Below are positions 26,904 through 37,099 of a DNA stretch of 64,000 nt, piece by piece. Source of the DNA: JBFONV01 sp040779335. Its GTDB lineage: Bacteria > Pseudomonadota > Gammaproteobacteria > Enterobacterales > Alteromonadaceae. The number at the start of each line of letters is the position of its first letter. Positions within the stretch are counted from its first letter, which is position 1. The position numbers and the translations under genes were made by a program. The stretch is taken from NCBI GenBank assembly GCA_040779335.1, contig JBFONV010000001.1, forward strand, positions 248,001-312,000, in the 5' to 3' direction. Below the pieces are notes generated by a model, which was given only the letters and a program-made list of their open reading frames with translations, ran no database searches and was not told the origin of the DNA.

Positions 26904-28064
26904 ATGTTAACTGGCTTATTTCAGCACATTTATAGTGTGGGTGTCGCCGCAAGCGTTATCATTGCAGTGTTACTGGCATTGGTTGTCTTTAAGACAAATA
27001 GCAATAAGAATCCCTTACAAACATTATTGAGTTTTATTCTCATAACCTTTGCGCTAAGTAGCGCATTCAATTCATTAATTGCCATATATCTTGCTAAGAC
27101 ACAGCCATCAACCCATAGTTTATCAGAGCCTTTTCAACTGCTGATCGGGCCATTGTACTTTTTGTATTTGTGTCATTTGAACAAGAAAAAGCTCAGCGTA
27201 TTTAAACTAGCGCTGCATTTTGTTCCGTTTGTGGTGATTGCCTTGTTTTTGTTACTTGCTGTTAGTCAGCAATTTCAATTTAGTCAAACCAATTGGCTGG
27301 CTTTTGCGACTTATATACAAGTTTGGTTTTATTATATTATTTGCCGAAAATTGTTGCGAAAATACCAAGTGCAATTGAAAGCCTCATGTTCGAGTATCGA
27401 TAAAATCAATGAGGTGTGGATAGAACAAAGCCTGTTTGCGCTATTATTTGGTTATACCGCATTAACCTTGGTCTTCGCGTTAAATCATGGTCTGTATGAG
27501 TTGCCGGTTAATAAATCAATAGCGGTCATTTTGTCACTTGTTAGCTATTTTATTATTTATAAAATACTGCGCAGACCGGAGATCTTTGCTCAATCACCAC
27601 TCTATTCCACGGTTGAACATATAGACTCGCAACCTATTGTCTTAGAGGAGATAAGACAAGTCGCAGATGATAGTGATAATACTAAGTACAAAAAGTCGAG
27701 TTTAACGGCTGAGCAAATTCAACACACTTATTATTTATTGCAGCAACATATGGAAAAGGAGAAACCGTTCATCGATCCTGAGTTGAATTTGCAATCCTTA
27801 GCCAAGCAGCTGCAGTTATCCGCCCATCATCTGTCTCAAGTCATTAATCACGATCAGAGCAGTAGTTTTTACGATTTGATCAATAGCTACCGTATTATTG
27901 AAGTCAAAAAGCAGTTAATTGATCCCAGAAATAGTGAGCGTTCAATATTGGCGATAGCTTTTGATGCCGGATTTAATTCGAAAGCAACATTTAACCGAAT
28001 TTTTAAAAATACAGTTCAACAAACCCCCAGTCAATATCGAAAATCAAACACCAAAACCATATAA
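26904..28064 (+). CDS. Membrane-anchored AraC-family regulator
   Basis: About 220 N-terminal residues form six to seven membrane helices (VGVAASVIIAVLLALVVF, LSFILITFALSSAFNSLIAI, FVPFVVIALFLLLAV and so on). The C-terminus is an AraC double helix-turn-helix (about 285-383; NLQSLAKQLQLSAHHLSQVINH, SILAIAFDAGFNSKATFNRIFK, TPSQYR). This integral-membrane AraC type would sense a membrane or periplasmic signal directly. It lies 134 bp before the ABC transporter genes on the same strand and is their probable regulator. Confidence 0.9.
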   Translation: MLTGLFQHIYSVGVAASVIIAVLLALVVFKTNSNKNPLQTLLSFILITFALSSAFNSLIAIYLAKTQPSTHSLSEPFQLLIGPLYFLYLCHLNKKKLSVFKLALHFVPFVVIALFLLLAVSQQFQFSQTNWLAFATYIQVWFYYIICRKLLRKYQVQLKASCSSIDKINEVWIEQSLFALLFGYTALTLVFALNHGLYELPVNKSIAVILSLVSYFIIYKILRRPEIFAQSPLYSTVEHIDSQPIVLEEIRQVADDSDNTKYKKSSLTAEQIQHTYYLLQQHMEKEKPFIDPELNLQSLAKQLQLSAHHLSQVINHDQSSSFYDLINSYRIIEVKKQLIDPRNSERSILAIAFDAGFNSKATFNRIFKNTVQQTPSQYRKSNTKTI

Positions 28065-28198
28065 AACAATACGTTATGTTTTTGTTTTTTTTATTAAGTA
28101 AATAAGTCTCATTGGCTTGGCTGAGACGATTTTGTCAATTAAGCCTGTCATAGTCTCTATGGTAACTAGTTATCTTTTGTTAACCATTGGAAAATCAC

Positions 28199-28918
28199 AT
28201 GAAAAAGACAATTACCCTTATCGGTGTGGAAAAAACCTATCATAATCAGCAACAAGCATGTTCAATTTTAAGCAATATTGAGCTGCAAATTAATCAGGGT
28301 GACTTTGTCAGTATTATTGGCAAATCAGGCAGTGGTAAATCGACACTACTCAATATTATGTCAGCTATCGATCAACCGAGCAAAGGGCAAGTTATCGTCA
28401 ATGATACTGATATTGCTCATATGCACCCAAACAAACTTGATAGTTGGCGTGGTCGAAATATAGGCCTCGTGTTTCAATTTTTTCAGCTGATCCCAACATT
28501 AACCGTGCTCGAAAACATCTTATTGCCGATGGATTTTTGTAAAGTGATTCCAAGTCATAAACGCCGAGCCCGTGCGGAACAATTACTCTGTGACGTCGGC
28601 TTAACGGGAATGGCAAATAAATTTCCGTCGATCCTATCGGGAGGAGAAAAACAACGAGTGGCTGTGGCGCGTGCACTAGCGAATGATCCTGACATTATTA
28701 TGGCCGATGAACCGACCGGAAACCTCGACTCTGCTACGGCAAAAACCATCTTCAATTTGTTTTGTCAGTTAAATGCCCAAGGTAAAACGGTGGTCTTGGT
28801 ATCACACGACCCTGATTGTCAAAAGTATTCTTCAAAAACCATTCTTATTTCAGATGGTGAAATACAAGCAGAGCCATTTACTCTGCGTCCAGCTAAAGAG
28901 GTAAGACAACATGCTTAA
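28199..28918 (+). CDS. ABC transporter ATP-binding protein (MacB/LolD type)
   Basis: The start is taken at ATG 28199; the frame can also begin at a TTG 12 nt upstream, and neither has a strong ribosome-binding site. The 239 residues show Walker A GKSGSGKST, Q-loop LVFQFFQLIPTLTVLEN, signature LSGGEKQRVAVARAL, Walker B IIMADEPTGNLD and H-loop VSHDPD. The gene overlaps the permease by 8 nt. No membrane-fusion gene accompanies this pair, unlike the exporter at 5.2-9.7 kb. Confidence 0.95.
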   Translation: MKKTITLIGVEKTYHNQQQACSILSNIELQINQGDFVSIIGKSGSGKSTLLNIMSAIDQPSKGQVIVNDTDIAHMHPNKLDSWRGRNIGLVFQFFQLIPTLTVLENILLPMDFCKVIPSHKRRARAEQLLCDVGLTGMANKFPSILSGGEKQRVAVARALANDPDIIMADEPTGNLDSATAKTIFNLFCQLNAQGKTVVLVSHDPDCQKYSSKTILISDGEIQAEPFTLRPAKEVRQHA

Positions 28919-31325
28919 TACTCTATGGATGAAAACTTGGCGAGATTTATGGCAAAACCGAGGGCGCTCGGCACTGGTGATCTTATCAATCACCTTAAGT
29001 ACGTTTACCTTAGGGGTGATTCTCAATAGTTATGCAATATTGTCTCGGGAAATGACTAATGATTTTTTAAAGTCTAACCCGACCGCTATCTCATTTAATA
29101 TTGAACGCTTTGATGAAGACTTACTACAAAAAATAGCGCAGCAGCCTGCTATTGATAAAGTCGATGCTAGGCGGCAAATAACGGGGGAAATTAAAACTCA
29201 AAACGGAGAATGGAAACCGTTATTGTTGTTTGTGTTACATGATTATAAGGATATTAAGTTAGATGTTTTAAGGCCCGAGCAAGGTAGCTGGCCGCCGGGA
29301 AACAAGCAGATATTAATTGAACGCCAAGCGGTCACCGTATTGGGCGCCAATGTAGGTGAGCAAGTACAGCTTAAAACAAGTGCTGGTCTAGTGGCGAGCT
29401 TAGAAATGTCAGGAACTACACACGATGTTGGGCTTGCACAAGCTGAATGGGAAAATATTGTTTATGGTTATATTTCTGCCCAAACCCTGCTCAATATCGG
29501 TGAGCAAGCGTACTTTAATCAATTAAAAGTTAGCCTAAAAAGTTCCGCTGACGGACAAGAGCAAAGCCTACAACAAATGGCATCTGCTGCCAATCAACTA
29601 AAAGTTTGGCTTAGCGAACAGCAATATCAAGTGTCTAATGTTAAGGTCGCCCCACCGGGTGAACACCCACATGCCAATATTACTGGCGGCATGTTTATGA
29701 TCCAAAAAGTATTCGCGGTTTTGTGTTGTCTGTTAAGCGCGGTGTTGGTGTTCAATCTAATGTCAGCCATGCTCAGTAAGCATATTGCTCAAATAGGTGT
29801 GATGAAGGCAATCGGTGCCAGTAATCAGCAAGTCAGTCAAATTTATTATCGCAGTGTTATTGTGCTCGGTATTATAGGCATGCTGCTAAGTTTGCCATTG
29901 GCGTATGTTGTGGCAATTTGGTATGTCGATATGCTGTTGCCGATGATGAATTTTAATGTTGAAAGCTATCGAGTACCATTGTGGGTTTTGCTTATTGAAA
30001 TAGGTATGGGTATCGGTGTGCCAATGGTGGCAGCGTTTGTACCGATTAAAAAAGCAAGTCAGCTCACCATTAGGGAAACATTTATGGAGTATAATCAGCA
30101 GCAAGATCATCACGCCAATTGGTTTGAACGCTTGGTCTATCAGTTAAGTTTTTCCAGCCCAGCTATATCATTGGCCGTGCGCAATAGTATTCGCAACCGA
30201 TCGCGTTTTATCTTAACCATGGGGGTATTGGCTTTTGCCGCAGCCTTGTTAATGGCAACGTTTAATATCACCCGTACCATGAATAATACGATAGCGGTTG
30301 AGCAAGCCTCAAAAAACTGGGGTATTGCACTAAAGTTTAAACAAAATGTAACCGTGGCAACAGTGGTCGACATGCTAAAAGACATCAGCGGTATCACTGC
30401 AACAGAAGCATTTAATCGTTCACCAGCGGCGATCATTGACACTCATGATGAGTCAACTGAGCAAAGCAGTGCAGCGTCTGATCCACATAAATTATTAGTT
30501 ACACTGACCAAGTTAAAGCCCGGTTCCACTATGCTTAACATGCCCGTTATTACAGGGCGCTGGTTAAGTGATGATAACGCTGTTGATTTACCGGAAGTGG
30601 TGGTGAGTCAAATGGTGATCAAGCATATGCCGGAACTTGAGATCGGTATGAGCATTAATATTGAAAGCCAAGGAAATATCAGGTTATTTAAGTTGGTGGG
30701 GATTGTTAGAAATATTGGCGCTGCCAGTATTTATACCCGTAATACTGAAACATTAATTAGTGCCAATGGACTCTATCTTAGCACCACAACACAAAGTAGA
30801 TCGTCATTGAATCAACTAAGAAAAACGCTATACAGCATAGCGGAGCAGCGTGGCGTGCCACTGAGCTATATAAATACTGCGTGGCAAAGTGTTGATGTGG
30901 TTGAAGACCATTTTGAAATCATCTTTTATTTAATGATGTTACTGACGGTGATCATTATTTTTATTGCCTCCAATGGCATCATGCTAACTATGATGACCAA
31001 TATCATTGAACGAACGCGTGAAAACGGGGTGTTAAAGGCCGTAGGAGCATCCAATAAAGAACTTGCCAAAATGTTATTTTTTGAGGCGGTGTTCATTGGC
31101 GTATTGGCGTGGCTGGTCGGTTGTTTTGTGACGTTACCGCTCAGTTTTGTTGTCGCCTATTCACTTGGAATATTGCTTATTCAAACGCCTTTTGAATTGG
31201 TGCTGCAGCCAATGGTATTTCTCTATACCTTACCAATAACTGTTGTGGTGACCACCATAGCATCGATGATCCCAATGAAAAACATGATGAAAATGCCGGT
31301 GCGAGAAGCGTTAATTTACGAATGA
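28911..31325 (+). CDS. FtsX-family ABC transporter permease
   Basis: The 804 residues have a duplicated FtsX layout: an N-terminal helix at about 20-43, a periplasmic domain, three helices at about 265-390 with IGVMKAIGASNQQVSQI, a helix near 430-450, a second periplasmic domain and a final block at about 675-800 with NGVLKAVGASNKELAKM. Such permeases move lipophilic substrates or lipoproteins, or act as peptide-sensing detoxification modules. With the ATPase and the membrane AraC protein it resembles a self-contained stress-response efflux unit. Confidence 0.92.
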   Translation: MLNTLWMKTWRDLWQNRGRSALVILSITLSTFTLGVILNSYAILSREMTNDFLKSNPTAISFNIERFDEDLLQKIAQQPAIDKVDARRQITGEIKTQNGEWKPLLLFVLHDYKDIKLDVLRPEQGSWPPGNKQILIERQAVTVLGANVGEQVQLKTSAGLVASLEMSGTTHDVGLAQAEWENIVYGYISAQTLLNIGEQAYFNQLKVSLKSSADGQEQSLQQMASAANQLKVWLSEQQYQVSNVKVAPPGEHPHANITGGMFMIQKVFAVLCCLLSAVLVFNLMSAMLSKHIAQIGVMKAIGASNQQVSQIYYRSVIVLGIIGMLLSLPLAYVVAIWYVDMLLPMMNFNVESYRVPLWVLLIEIGMGIGVPMVAAFVPIKKASQLTIRETFMEYNQQQDHHANWFERLVYQLSFSSPAISLAVRNSIRNRSRFILTMGVLAFAAALLMATFNITRTMNNTIAVEQASKNWGIALKFKQNVTVATVVDMLKDISGITATEAFNRSPAAIIDTHDESTEQSSAASDPHKLLVTLTKLKPGSTMLNMPVITGRWLSDDNAVDLPEVVVSQMVIKHMPELEIGMSINIESQGNIRLFKLVGIVRNIGAASIYTRNTETLISANGLYLSTTTQSRSSLNQLRKTLYSIAEQRGVPLSYINTAWQSVDVVEDHFEIIFYLMMLLTVIIIFIASNGIMLTMMTNIIERTRENGVLKAVGASNKELAKMLFFEAVFIGVLAWLVGCFVTLPLSFVVAYSLGILLIQTPFELVLQPMVFLYTLPITVVVTTIASMIPMKNMMKMPVREALIYE

Positions 31326-31778
31326 TGCTGCAGCAAATTGTTTAAATAAGGAGTAATGGTTTTAATCACGATAAGGTCTTGGTTGCATCAGAAATCTCTT
31401 TGGAAAATTGATTCTGGCTCAAACTTGGCCTGTTCATTTGTGCATTTTGTCTGCTATTTCTGCACTGTAGGTTAGGTGAGAGACAAAAATTTTTGAAGTT
31501 GTGATTAACCATGAATTTATCTAGGTAGTTATAGATGAGGCTAGGGTAGGGAAATTCAGCTGGTCGACTCCCAATAATGCAATTTTGAAATCGGCATAAT
31601 AAATTATTTGAAATTTGAATGGATTATCCAATTCGATTGTTTGAATTGCTACCCATAACATAATGTACATCACCTTTAGTTACTGAGTGCTAGTATTTGA
31701 TTAAAAACCAAAACTAAGAGAGACTTACGTCTGTTTAGTAAAACCTTTAATATCAATATTAAAACAGGAAGTTAATGT
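31326..31778. other. Intergenic region between the ABC permease and ybjQ
   Basis: These 453 bp have stops in all frames and no recognisable domain on either strand. The last ~45 bp (from 31731) are the leader of ybjQ repeated at 26741. The rest may be decayed DNA from the event that separated the two repeat copies. Confidence 0.5.
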
Positions 31779-31838
31779 ATGTTTGTTACGAATACTGAAG
31801 AAATGCACGGCAAAACCATCACCACGTGTTTAGGCGTT
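31731..31838 (+). repeat. Direct repeat, copy 2 (ybjQ leader and 5' end)
   Basis: This is the partner of the truncated copy at 26741-26844; see that entry for the alignment. The spacing between copies is about 4.99 kb and contains the AraC-ABC genes. Confidence 0.75.
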
Positions 31839-32093
31839 GTGTCAGGCAGCACTGTACGGGCAAAGCATTTGGGACGAGACATTATGGCTGGATTGAAAAA
31901 TTTAGTCGGAGGTGAACTGGTTGGTTATACTGAATTGCTAGGTGAAGCTCGTGATCAGGCTATGGACAGGATGAAAGATCAGGCTTCGCAATTGGGCGCA
32001 AATGCAATCGTTAATGTGCGTTATTCTACCTCTTCAATTACGTCGGGCGCGTCCGAAATCTATGTTTATGGCACCGCAGTTATCGTCGAATAG
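31779..32093 (+). CDS. YbjQ family protein (heavy-metal-binding domain)
   Basis: This is a complete 104-residue YbjQ/UPF0145 protein: TITTCLGVVSGSTVRAKHLGRDI, LKNLVGGELVGYTELLGEARDQAM and LGANAIVNVRYSTS. The family forms pentameric or decameric rings of unknown function; the name heavy-metal-binding is from annotation rather than proof. It is first in an operon with a membrane-linked YbjQ paralog and an M48 peptidase. Confidence 0.92.
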   Translation: MFVTNTEEMHGKTITTCLGVVSGSTVRAKHLGRDIMAGLKNLVGGELVGYTELLGEARDQAMDRMKDQASQLGANAIVNVRYSTSSITSGASEIYVYGTAVIVE

Positions 32094-32113
32094 TCAGGTG
32101 AGTGGCAAATATT

Positions 32114-32566
32114 ATGGCACAAATAACGATATTTTTTACTTTGATCATCATCGGTTATCTGGTTGGTCAAGCACTAGAAAAAAAGCATTATAAATCTATA
32201 GCAGAACGTGAGCAGGCATTAGTTAATTTAGTGACCACCAGCAGTAAAAGGCCGGTCGGAAAAATGGATGCGATAGTCCATTGTGAATTAGTGCGGGGTA
32301 ATGTGGTTGTTTCAATCGATTACTTTAAACGTTTGGTGGCGATATTACGCAACTTAGTCGGTGGTAATGTTCGTTCTTATGAAACCTTAATTGATCGTGG
32401 TCGTCGCGAAGCAATATTGAGGTTAAAAGAATCATGTCCCGGTGCGATACAAATCATCAATTTGCGCATCGAAACCTCGTCTATTTATAAAGGTGAAGGT
32501 AACCAGTTAGGATCTGTTGAAGTGCTGGCCTATGCTACAGCGCTATACAGTAATGAACCGATTTAG
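32114..32566 (+). CDS. Membrane-anchored YbjQ paralog
   Basis: The ATG at 32114 is preferred to the GTG at 32102, which abuts the AGGTGA site. One N-terminal membrane helix (TIFFTLIIIGYLVGQAL) is followed by a short linker and a divergent YbjQ domain (NVVVSIDYFKRLVAILRNLVGGNVRSYETLIDRGRREAILRL). It probably places the YbjQ ring at the inner membrane. It lies 20 nt after ybjQ and 8 nt before the M48 peptidase gene. Confidence 0.85.
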   Translation: MAQITIFFTLIIIGYLVGQALEKKHYKSIAEREQALVNLVTTSSKRPVGKMDAIVHCELVRGNVVVSIDYFKRLVAILRNLVGGNVRSYETLIDRGRREAILRLKESCPGAIQIINLRIETSSIYKGEGNQLGSVEVLAYATALYSNEPI

Positions 32567-32574
32567 CTAAGGTT

Positions 32575-33384
32575 ATGGAGTACAAAGCAAAGCTACCCAG
32601 CCGCAATAGTAATGTATCGCATGCTACACCCATTAAAGAATTTTCCACTTTAGTGTTTGGCGTGGCGGCTTTGCTTTTGTTGGTTTATTGGTTATTGGGC
32701 TTTTTGGTAGATTATACCGTTGACCATATTTCTGATGAGCATGCTGCTGAGATTTATCACTCATTAAATAATGTCGCTAGCGAGCAAATACCTGCAGATA
32801 CTGCTGCCTCGCCAAGACTACAAACATTGCTTGATCAGCTAGTAGCACATAGCGATATCCCTTATCGCATTCAATTGTCTGTTGCTGATGCGGAACAAAT
32901 GAATGCGGTAGCGTTTCCTACTGGGCATATTGTGGTATTTCAGGAATTACTCGACGGCTTATCGACAGAAAATGGTATCGCGTTTGTGCTAGCGCATGAA
33001 ATAGCCCACTTCAAGAATAGAGATCACTTACGGTCAATGGGGCGTAGCGTGCTGTTAATGACGGCATCGATGTTACTGGGGTTTAGTGACAATGACGTGA
33101 TGCAAATGTTATCACCCATCACCAATTTTAGTATCGCGCAGTATTCTCAACAACGAGAAAGTTCCGCCGATGCTACTGCATTAATACTGCTGAATCAGCA
33201 CTATGGGCACATTGGTGGTGCAACAGAATTTTTTGACTTGTTACAAGAAAAGGACAATGAGCTGTCGTTTGCATTTAGCCACTACTTTGCTAGCCACCCA
33301 CAAATTCAACAACGTATTGAACAATTGCAACATTTAGGCGATTCAATGGGTTTTGAGATCAAACCAACTATTACTAAAAATTAA
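32575..33384 (+). CDS. M48-family zinc metallopeptidase, membrane-anchored
   Basis: This 269-residue protein has one membrane helix (about 27-50) and a C-terminal M48 domain. HEIAHFKNRDH near residue 142 is the HExxH zinc motif, and RESSADATA supplies the third ligand Glu. It resembles the single-TM HtpX-related peptidases that surveil membrane or periplasmic proteins. It is third in the ybjQ operon. Confidence 0.9.
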   Translation: MEYKAKLPSRNSNVSHATPIKEFSTLVFGVAALLLLVYWLLGFLVDYTVDHISDEHAAEIYHSLNNVASEQIPADTAASPRLQTLLDQLVAHSDIPYRIQLSVADAEQMNAVAFPTGHIVVFQELLDGLSTENGIAFVLAHEIAHFKNRDHLRSMGRSVLLMTASMLLGFSDNDVMQMLSPITNFSIAQYSQQRESSADATALILLNQHYGHIGGATEFFDLLQEKDNELSFAFSHYFASHPQIQQRIEQLQHLGDSMGFEIKPTITKN

Positions 33385-33497
33385 AGTTTTTGTATTATTT
33401 ATCAAGGTATTGATTAAAAATCTATTAGATATCTTTTAAACTGAGTTCAAATTAACCAATAATATTACCGGCATAAAACAATATGGATGGAGACAAG

Positions 33498-33905
33498 ATG
33501 ACAGGTGAAAAAGATTTAGCAACATTAATAGCGTCGATGACCCCCGTGTTGTCCGAGCATGAATATGTTTTTGGTACGCTTAGCGAAGGTAATGAGTCGT
33601 TACTTACAAAGTTACAACCGATAGGTACGTTTCACGAACAAGAAGGATTGACGGTTATTGTGCTGCAAAGCGAGGCAGAAAAGCATCATCTTCATTATCA
33701 TGGCTTGTTTAAGTGTATTACGCTTAATGTTCATTCCAGTTTAGCTGCGGTTGGGTTAACTGCGGCAGTTTCGACTAAATTAGCGCAGAAAAACATTAGT
33801 GCTAACGTGGTGGCCGCTTATTATCATGATCATATTTTTGTACCTGCAGATGACGCCGCCAACGCGCTACTTTGTTTGCAGGATCTGGCGCGTAGTTACC
33901 TGTAA
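33498..33905 (+). CDS. ACT domain-containing protein (COG3602 type)
   Basis: The ATG at 33498 is chosen because GGAG lies five bases upstream; an ATG at 33483 is in frame but unsupported. These 135 residues form a tandem ACT-like fold of the small COG3602 family (HEYVFGTL, GLTVIVLQSEAEKH, CITLNVHSSLAAVGLTAAVS, VVAAYYHDHIFVP). It probably binds an amino acid or another small ligand. It is convergent with the hybrid kinase, 9 bp apart. Confidence 0.85.
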   Translation: MTGEKDLATLIASMTPVLSEHEYVFGTLSEGNESLLTKLQPIGTFHEQEGLTVIVLQSEAEKHHLHYHGLFKCITLNVHSSLAAVGLTAAVSTKLAQKNISANVVAAYYHDHIFVPADDAANALLCLQDLARSYL

Positions 33906-33914
33906 AAACAAGCG

Positions 33915-36803
33915 TTAGGCGTGTGAAAATAGTTGTCCAATTTTATCAATAAACTCGTCTTCCTCAAACGGTTTGGCAATAAAACCTTGCATACCCACAA
34001 CAAGATATTTATCTATATCACTGTCCATTACATTCGCCGTTAACGCTAATATCGGAATATGCTGAGTAAGTTTATTGGCTTTGATCTGTCGCGTGGCTTC
34101 AAAACCATCCATTACCGGCATTTGAATATCCATCAAAATGACGTCAAAATCTTGTGTTTTAGCGAGTATATCTAGCGCTTGTTGACCATCGTTTGCCAAG
34201 GTGATTTTTGCGCCATAACTTTCTAATATTGTTTGTGCTATCAGCTGATTTATTTGCACATCCTCTGCCAGCAAAATGGACATACCCGCAAATTTTTTGG
34301 CTAAATCGTCCTCTTGGCTCATGTCGGTGCTTGGTGGCGATGCTTCGAGGTTTGCGCTGCTGACATTACGCTCAATGTCAGATGTAATAACCTTTTCAGG
34401 AGCAGCAAGGCTGGTGTCTTTTATACTTTTTATATAGCGTTGGTTAAATTGCTCAGCGGTGATAATGTCGCTATTCTCTTTTATTAACAGAGGTAAGGTG
34501 ACGATAAACTGAGAGCCGTGATTTTCTTCACTTTTAATCTCAATATCGCCATCCATCAAGTTAACGAATTGTTTGGTGATGGTAAGACCTAAACCAGTAC
34601 CGCCATACTTTCGATTGGTAGAGCTGTCAGCCTGACGAAAGGCTTCGAATAAATATTTTTGCTGTTCTTTCTTAATGCCTATTCCCGAGTCACTAATAGT
34701 AAATTTAACTTCAAGGCGTTTATCGGCAAGACGGCGAGTGTTAACGGTTATTTCCACGCTACCCTGAGGAGTGAATTTAAAGGCATTACTGCAAATATTT
34801 AACAGTATTTGTTCTATTCGCAACACATCGCCAATCAGAAATTGCGGGCAAGCTTTGGGAAAGTTTATTGAAAACTGAATATTTTGTATGCCTGCTTGCG
34901 TTGAAAAAATCGCGTGAATTTTTCCTAGCAGCTCAGCTATGTCAAATTCAGCTTGCTCTATTTCAATTTTCCCAGCTTCAATTTTTGAAAAATCTAACGT
35001 TTGACGGATAAGTGATAGTAAGGTGCCACAGGCTAATTTTGCTTTGTTCAAATAATCTGCTTGTTGCTCATTTAATGGGGTTTTAAGCGATAGATTGATC
35101 AGTCCGATAATAGCGTTTAACGGGGTACGAATTTCATGACTAATATTGGCAGTAAAGTCAGATTTAGCGCGATTGGCTTTTTCAGCTGTTTGTTTGGCAA
35201 GTTGTAGCGCCTGAGTTTTCCTGTTGACCTCAATTTTAATGTTTTCTGTGGTTGCCGTGATCATTAGCACTAGGGCTTGTAACATTGCCGCTAAAAAAAA
35301 GCCCGCCGTTAGTATTATCCAACTCGTCCAATCTTTATCAAGTCGATACTTTTCGCTGGTCGGATAAACACTCATTTTTAATACCCGCTCGCCAAAGATC
35401 AGTGTATGTTCAAACAACAGCGATTTATTTTCGACTGGATAGGTGGAACTAATCAACGGGATTTGATTATTAATGTCAGTTACGTCGCTTAGGGTTACCG
35501 CGAAGTCAAGTAAGTCGGCATCTGCTGTTAATTTGCTGACTAATTCATTCACCTGAAATACTCCACTGATAAACCCTCTTATGTAGGAGTCATCTTTTAT
35601 CGGATCTTGCACTGTAATAGTCGTTTCAGCAAATTGCACAGGGTAATATAATATATAGGCTAAACCACCATCTTGGTTCTGCGCGAGTACAAGAGGTTCA
35701 GTAGCAATGGGTTTGCGTTGACGACTGGCTTGCATAAGGGTTTTATATCTAGCGTCGTTGGCGGCAAGGTTTAGCCCTAGTGCGTTTTTATTTTCAGCCG
35801 CAGGGTAAATATATAATACTGGATAATAGAATTCGCGCGTAGGCGCACTAATTAGGCTGCCATCTGTTGATAGTTCTTTGAAAGCAAAATCGGTTAGCCC
35901 ATCTAACTGCGCGCTTAATTCTACATTTTTTCGTTCTGTCTGCAGTATTTTTTCAGTCCAACCAACCGCCTTAAGCACATTATCATCGAGTAAAATTAAC
36001 TGAGAAAAGTCTTTAAATTCTTTACGTGATACAAAATCAGAGCTTCGATAAAAGGCGTTATAGGCAAGCAATTTATTGGTTGATATAGTGAGTTTTTCTT
36101 CGAGTTGGCGAAAAAAACGCTGTGCATCTGTAGATACGTCAATGTTCATGCGTTTGTTGTGAGAATTCATCGACGTATAAAAAAGGGTTATTGCTCCTAA
36201 GAAAAGCAATACTGTAGGTACTACAGTTTGTAGTTTTCGGCTCGAAGTTAGTGATGTTGTTTTTCTAAATAGCACCAGTAACATTGGGGTAAATAATAGC
36301 ACTCCAATAGAGTCGCCAACCCACCAAGTTAACCAATTAAAGCTAATGTTTTCGGCGTCTATAATGTTCAAATAATATAAGGTGGCATTACTTAATATTG
36401 AAGACACACAACAACTTAATGGCCCCACCAACAGCATAAACCTAATGATATCTCTAGGGGTATCGATAATTGATTGTGGTGTTAGCAACCGCTTATATAA
36501 TTGATAACCGATAAAGGCCTGCAAGGCAGAGGCGAACGCTATACCTGTAGCTGGGTACAGGCTTGAGGAGGAAAATTCGAAAAAACTCCCTGTGACGACA
36601 TAAGTATTTATTAGAAAGGAGCCGACAAAAATACCTAAGAGTGCTGCGGGTCTATTGAGTAATATAAGGCTAGCAAGAGCAACACCAGATGCCGGCCAAA
36701 CGGCAGATGCAAACCCTGGAGGGATCGCCATGGCTAAGCCAAATTTTCCAAATATAATGTAAGCTAGGGCTACAATTAAGAAATGTAACAGTATTATTTT
36801 CAA
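33915..36803 (-). CDS. MASE1-CHASE hybrid sensor histidine kinase
   Basis: The 962 residues comprise a MASE1 membrane sensor (about 1-220, seven to eight helices, AVWPASGVALASLIL), a periplasmic CHASE domain (about 230-460), a further helix (about 495-515) and HisKA with ANISHEIRTPLNAIIGLI. The HATPase has NICSNAFKFT, DSGIGIKKE and GTGLGLTI, and the C-terminal receiver (about 845-958) has ILLAEDVQINQL, ILMDIQMPVMDG and AKPFEE. No HPt domain is present, so it must pass phosphate to another protein. There is no adjacent response-regulator gene. Confidence 0.93.
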   Translation of the reverse strand: MKIILLHFLIVALAYIIFGKFGLAMAIPPGFASAVWPASGVALASLILLNRPAALLGIFVGSFLINTYVVTGSFFEFSSSSLYPATGIAFASALQAFIGYQLYKRLLTPQSIIDTPRDIIRFMLLVGPLSCCVSSILSNATLYYLNIIDAENISFNWLTWWVGDSIGVLLFTPMLLVLFRKTTSLTSSRKLQTVVPTVLLFLGAITLFYTSMNSHNKRMNIDVSTDAQRFFRQLEEKLTISTNKLLAYNAFYRSSDFVSRKEFKDFSQLILLDDNVLKAVGWTEKILQTERKNVELSAQLDGLTDFAFKELSTDGSLISAPTREFYYPVLYIYPAAENKNALGLNLAANDARYKTLMQASRQRKPIATEPLVLAQNQDGGLAYILYYPVQFAETTITVQDPIKDDSYIRGFISGVFQVNELVSKLTADADLLDFAVTLSDVTDINNQIPLISSTYPVENKSLLFEHTLIFGERVLKMSVYPTSEKYRLDKDWTSWIILTAGFFLAAMLQALVLMITATTENIKIEVNRKTQALQLAKQTAEKANRAKSDFTANISHEIRTPLNAIIGLINLSLKTPLNEQQADYLNKAKLACGTLLSLIRQTLDFSKIEAGKIEIEQAEFDIAELLGKIHAIFSTQAGIQNIQFSINFPKACPQFLIGDVLRIEQILLNICSNAFKFTPQGSVEITVNTRRLADKRLEVKFTISDSGIGIKKEQQKYLFEAFRQADSSTNRKYGGTGLGLTITKQFVNLMDGDIEIKSEENHGSQFIVTLPLLIKENSDIITAEQFNQRYIKSIKDTSLAAPEKVITSDIERNVSSANLEASPPSTDMSQEDDLAKKFAGMSILLAEDVQINQLIAQTILESYGAKITLANDGQQALDILAKTQDFDVILMDIQMPVMDGFEATRQIKANKLTQHIPILALTANVMDSDIDKYLVVGMQGFIAKPFEEDEFIDKIGQLFSHA

Positions 36804-37099
36804 GGCAATTATTCTACTTATACGACATAAACCGTTAATTAGCAGTGTAGCGTAAAATCTACTAATTTATTTGAGTAATAAAAAGGTAGCAGCAATTAAT
36901 GCATATTCAAGTTAGAAGTAATTGCTTATATATTATGGAAAAAAGTTTATATTTAACCTACTTTTAGCTATATGGCGCTCGGCGAAATCCTACGTTTTTA
37001 TTTTTCGGACATGTAACGCTAGCGATTTAATTACGTTAGTGTGAATGCTATTTATTATAAGCATCACTCAGGTATAAAACTTACTCAGGTTGGACATAG

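Noticed and set aside
31326..31730. Possible transposase fragment on the minus strand
   Set aside because: Scattered short peptides looked suggestive, but no conserved motif could be read in any frame.
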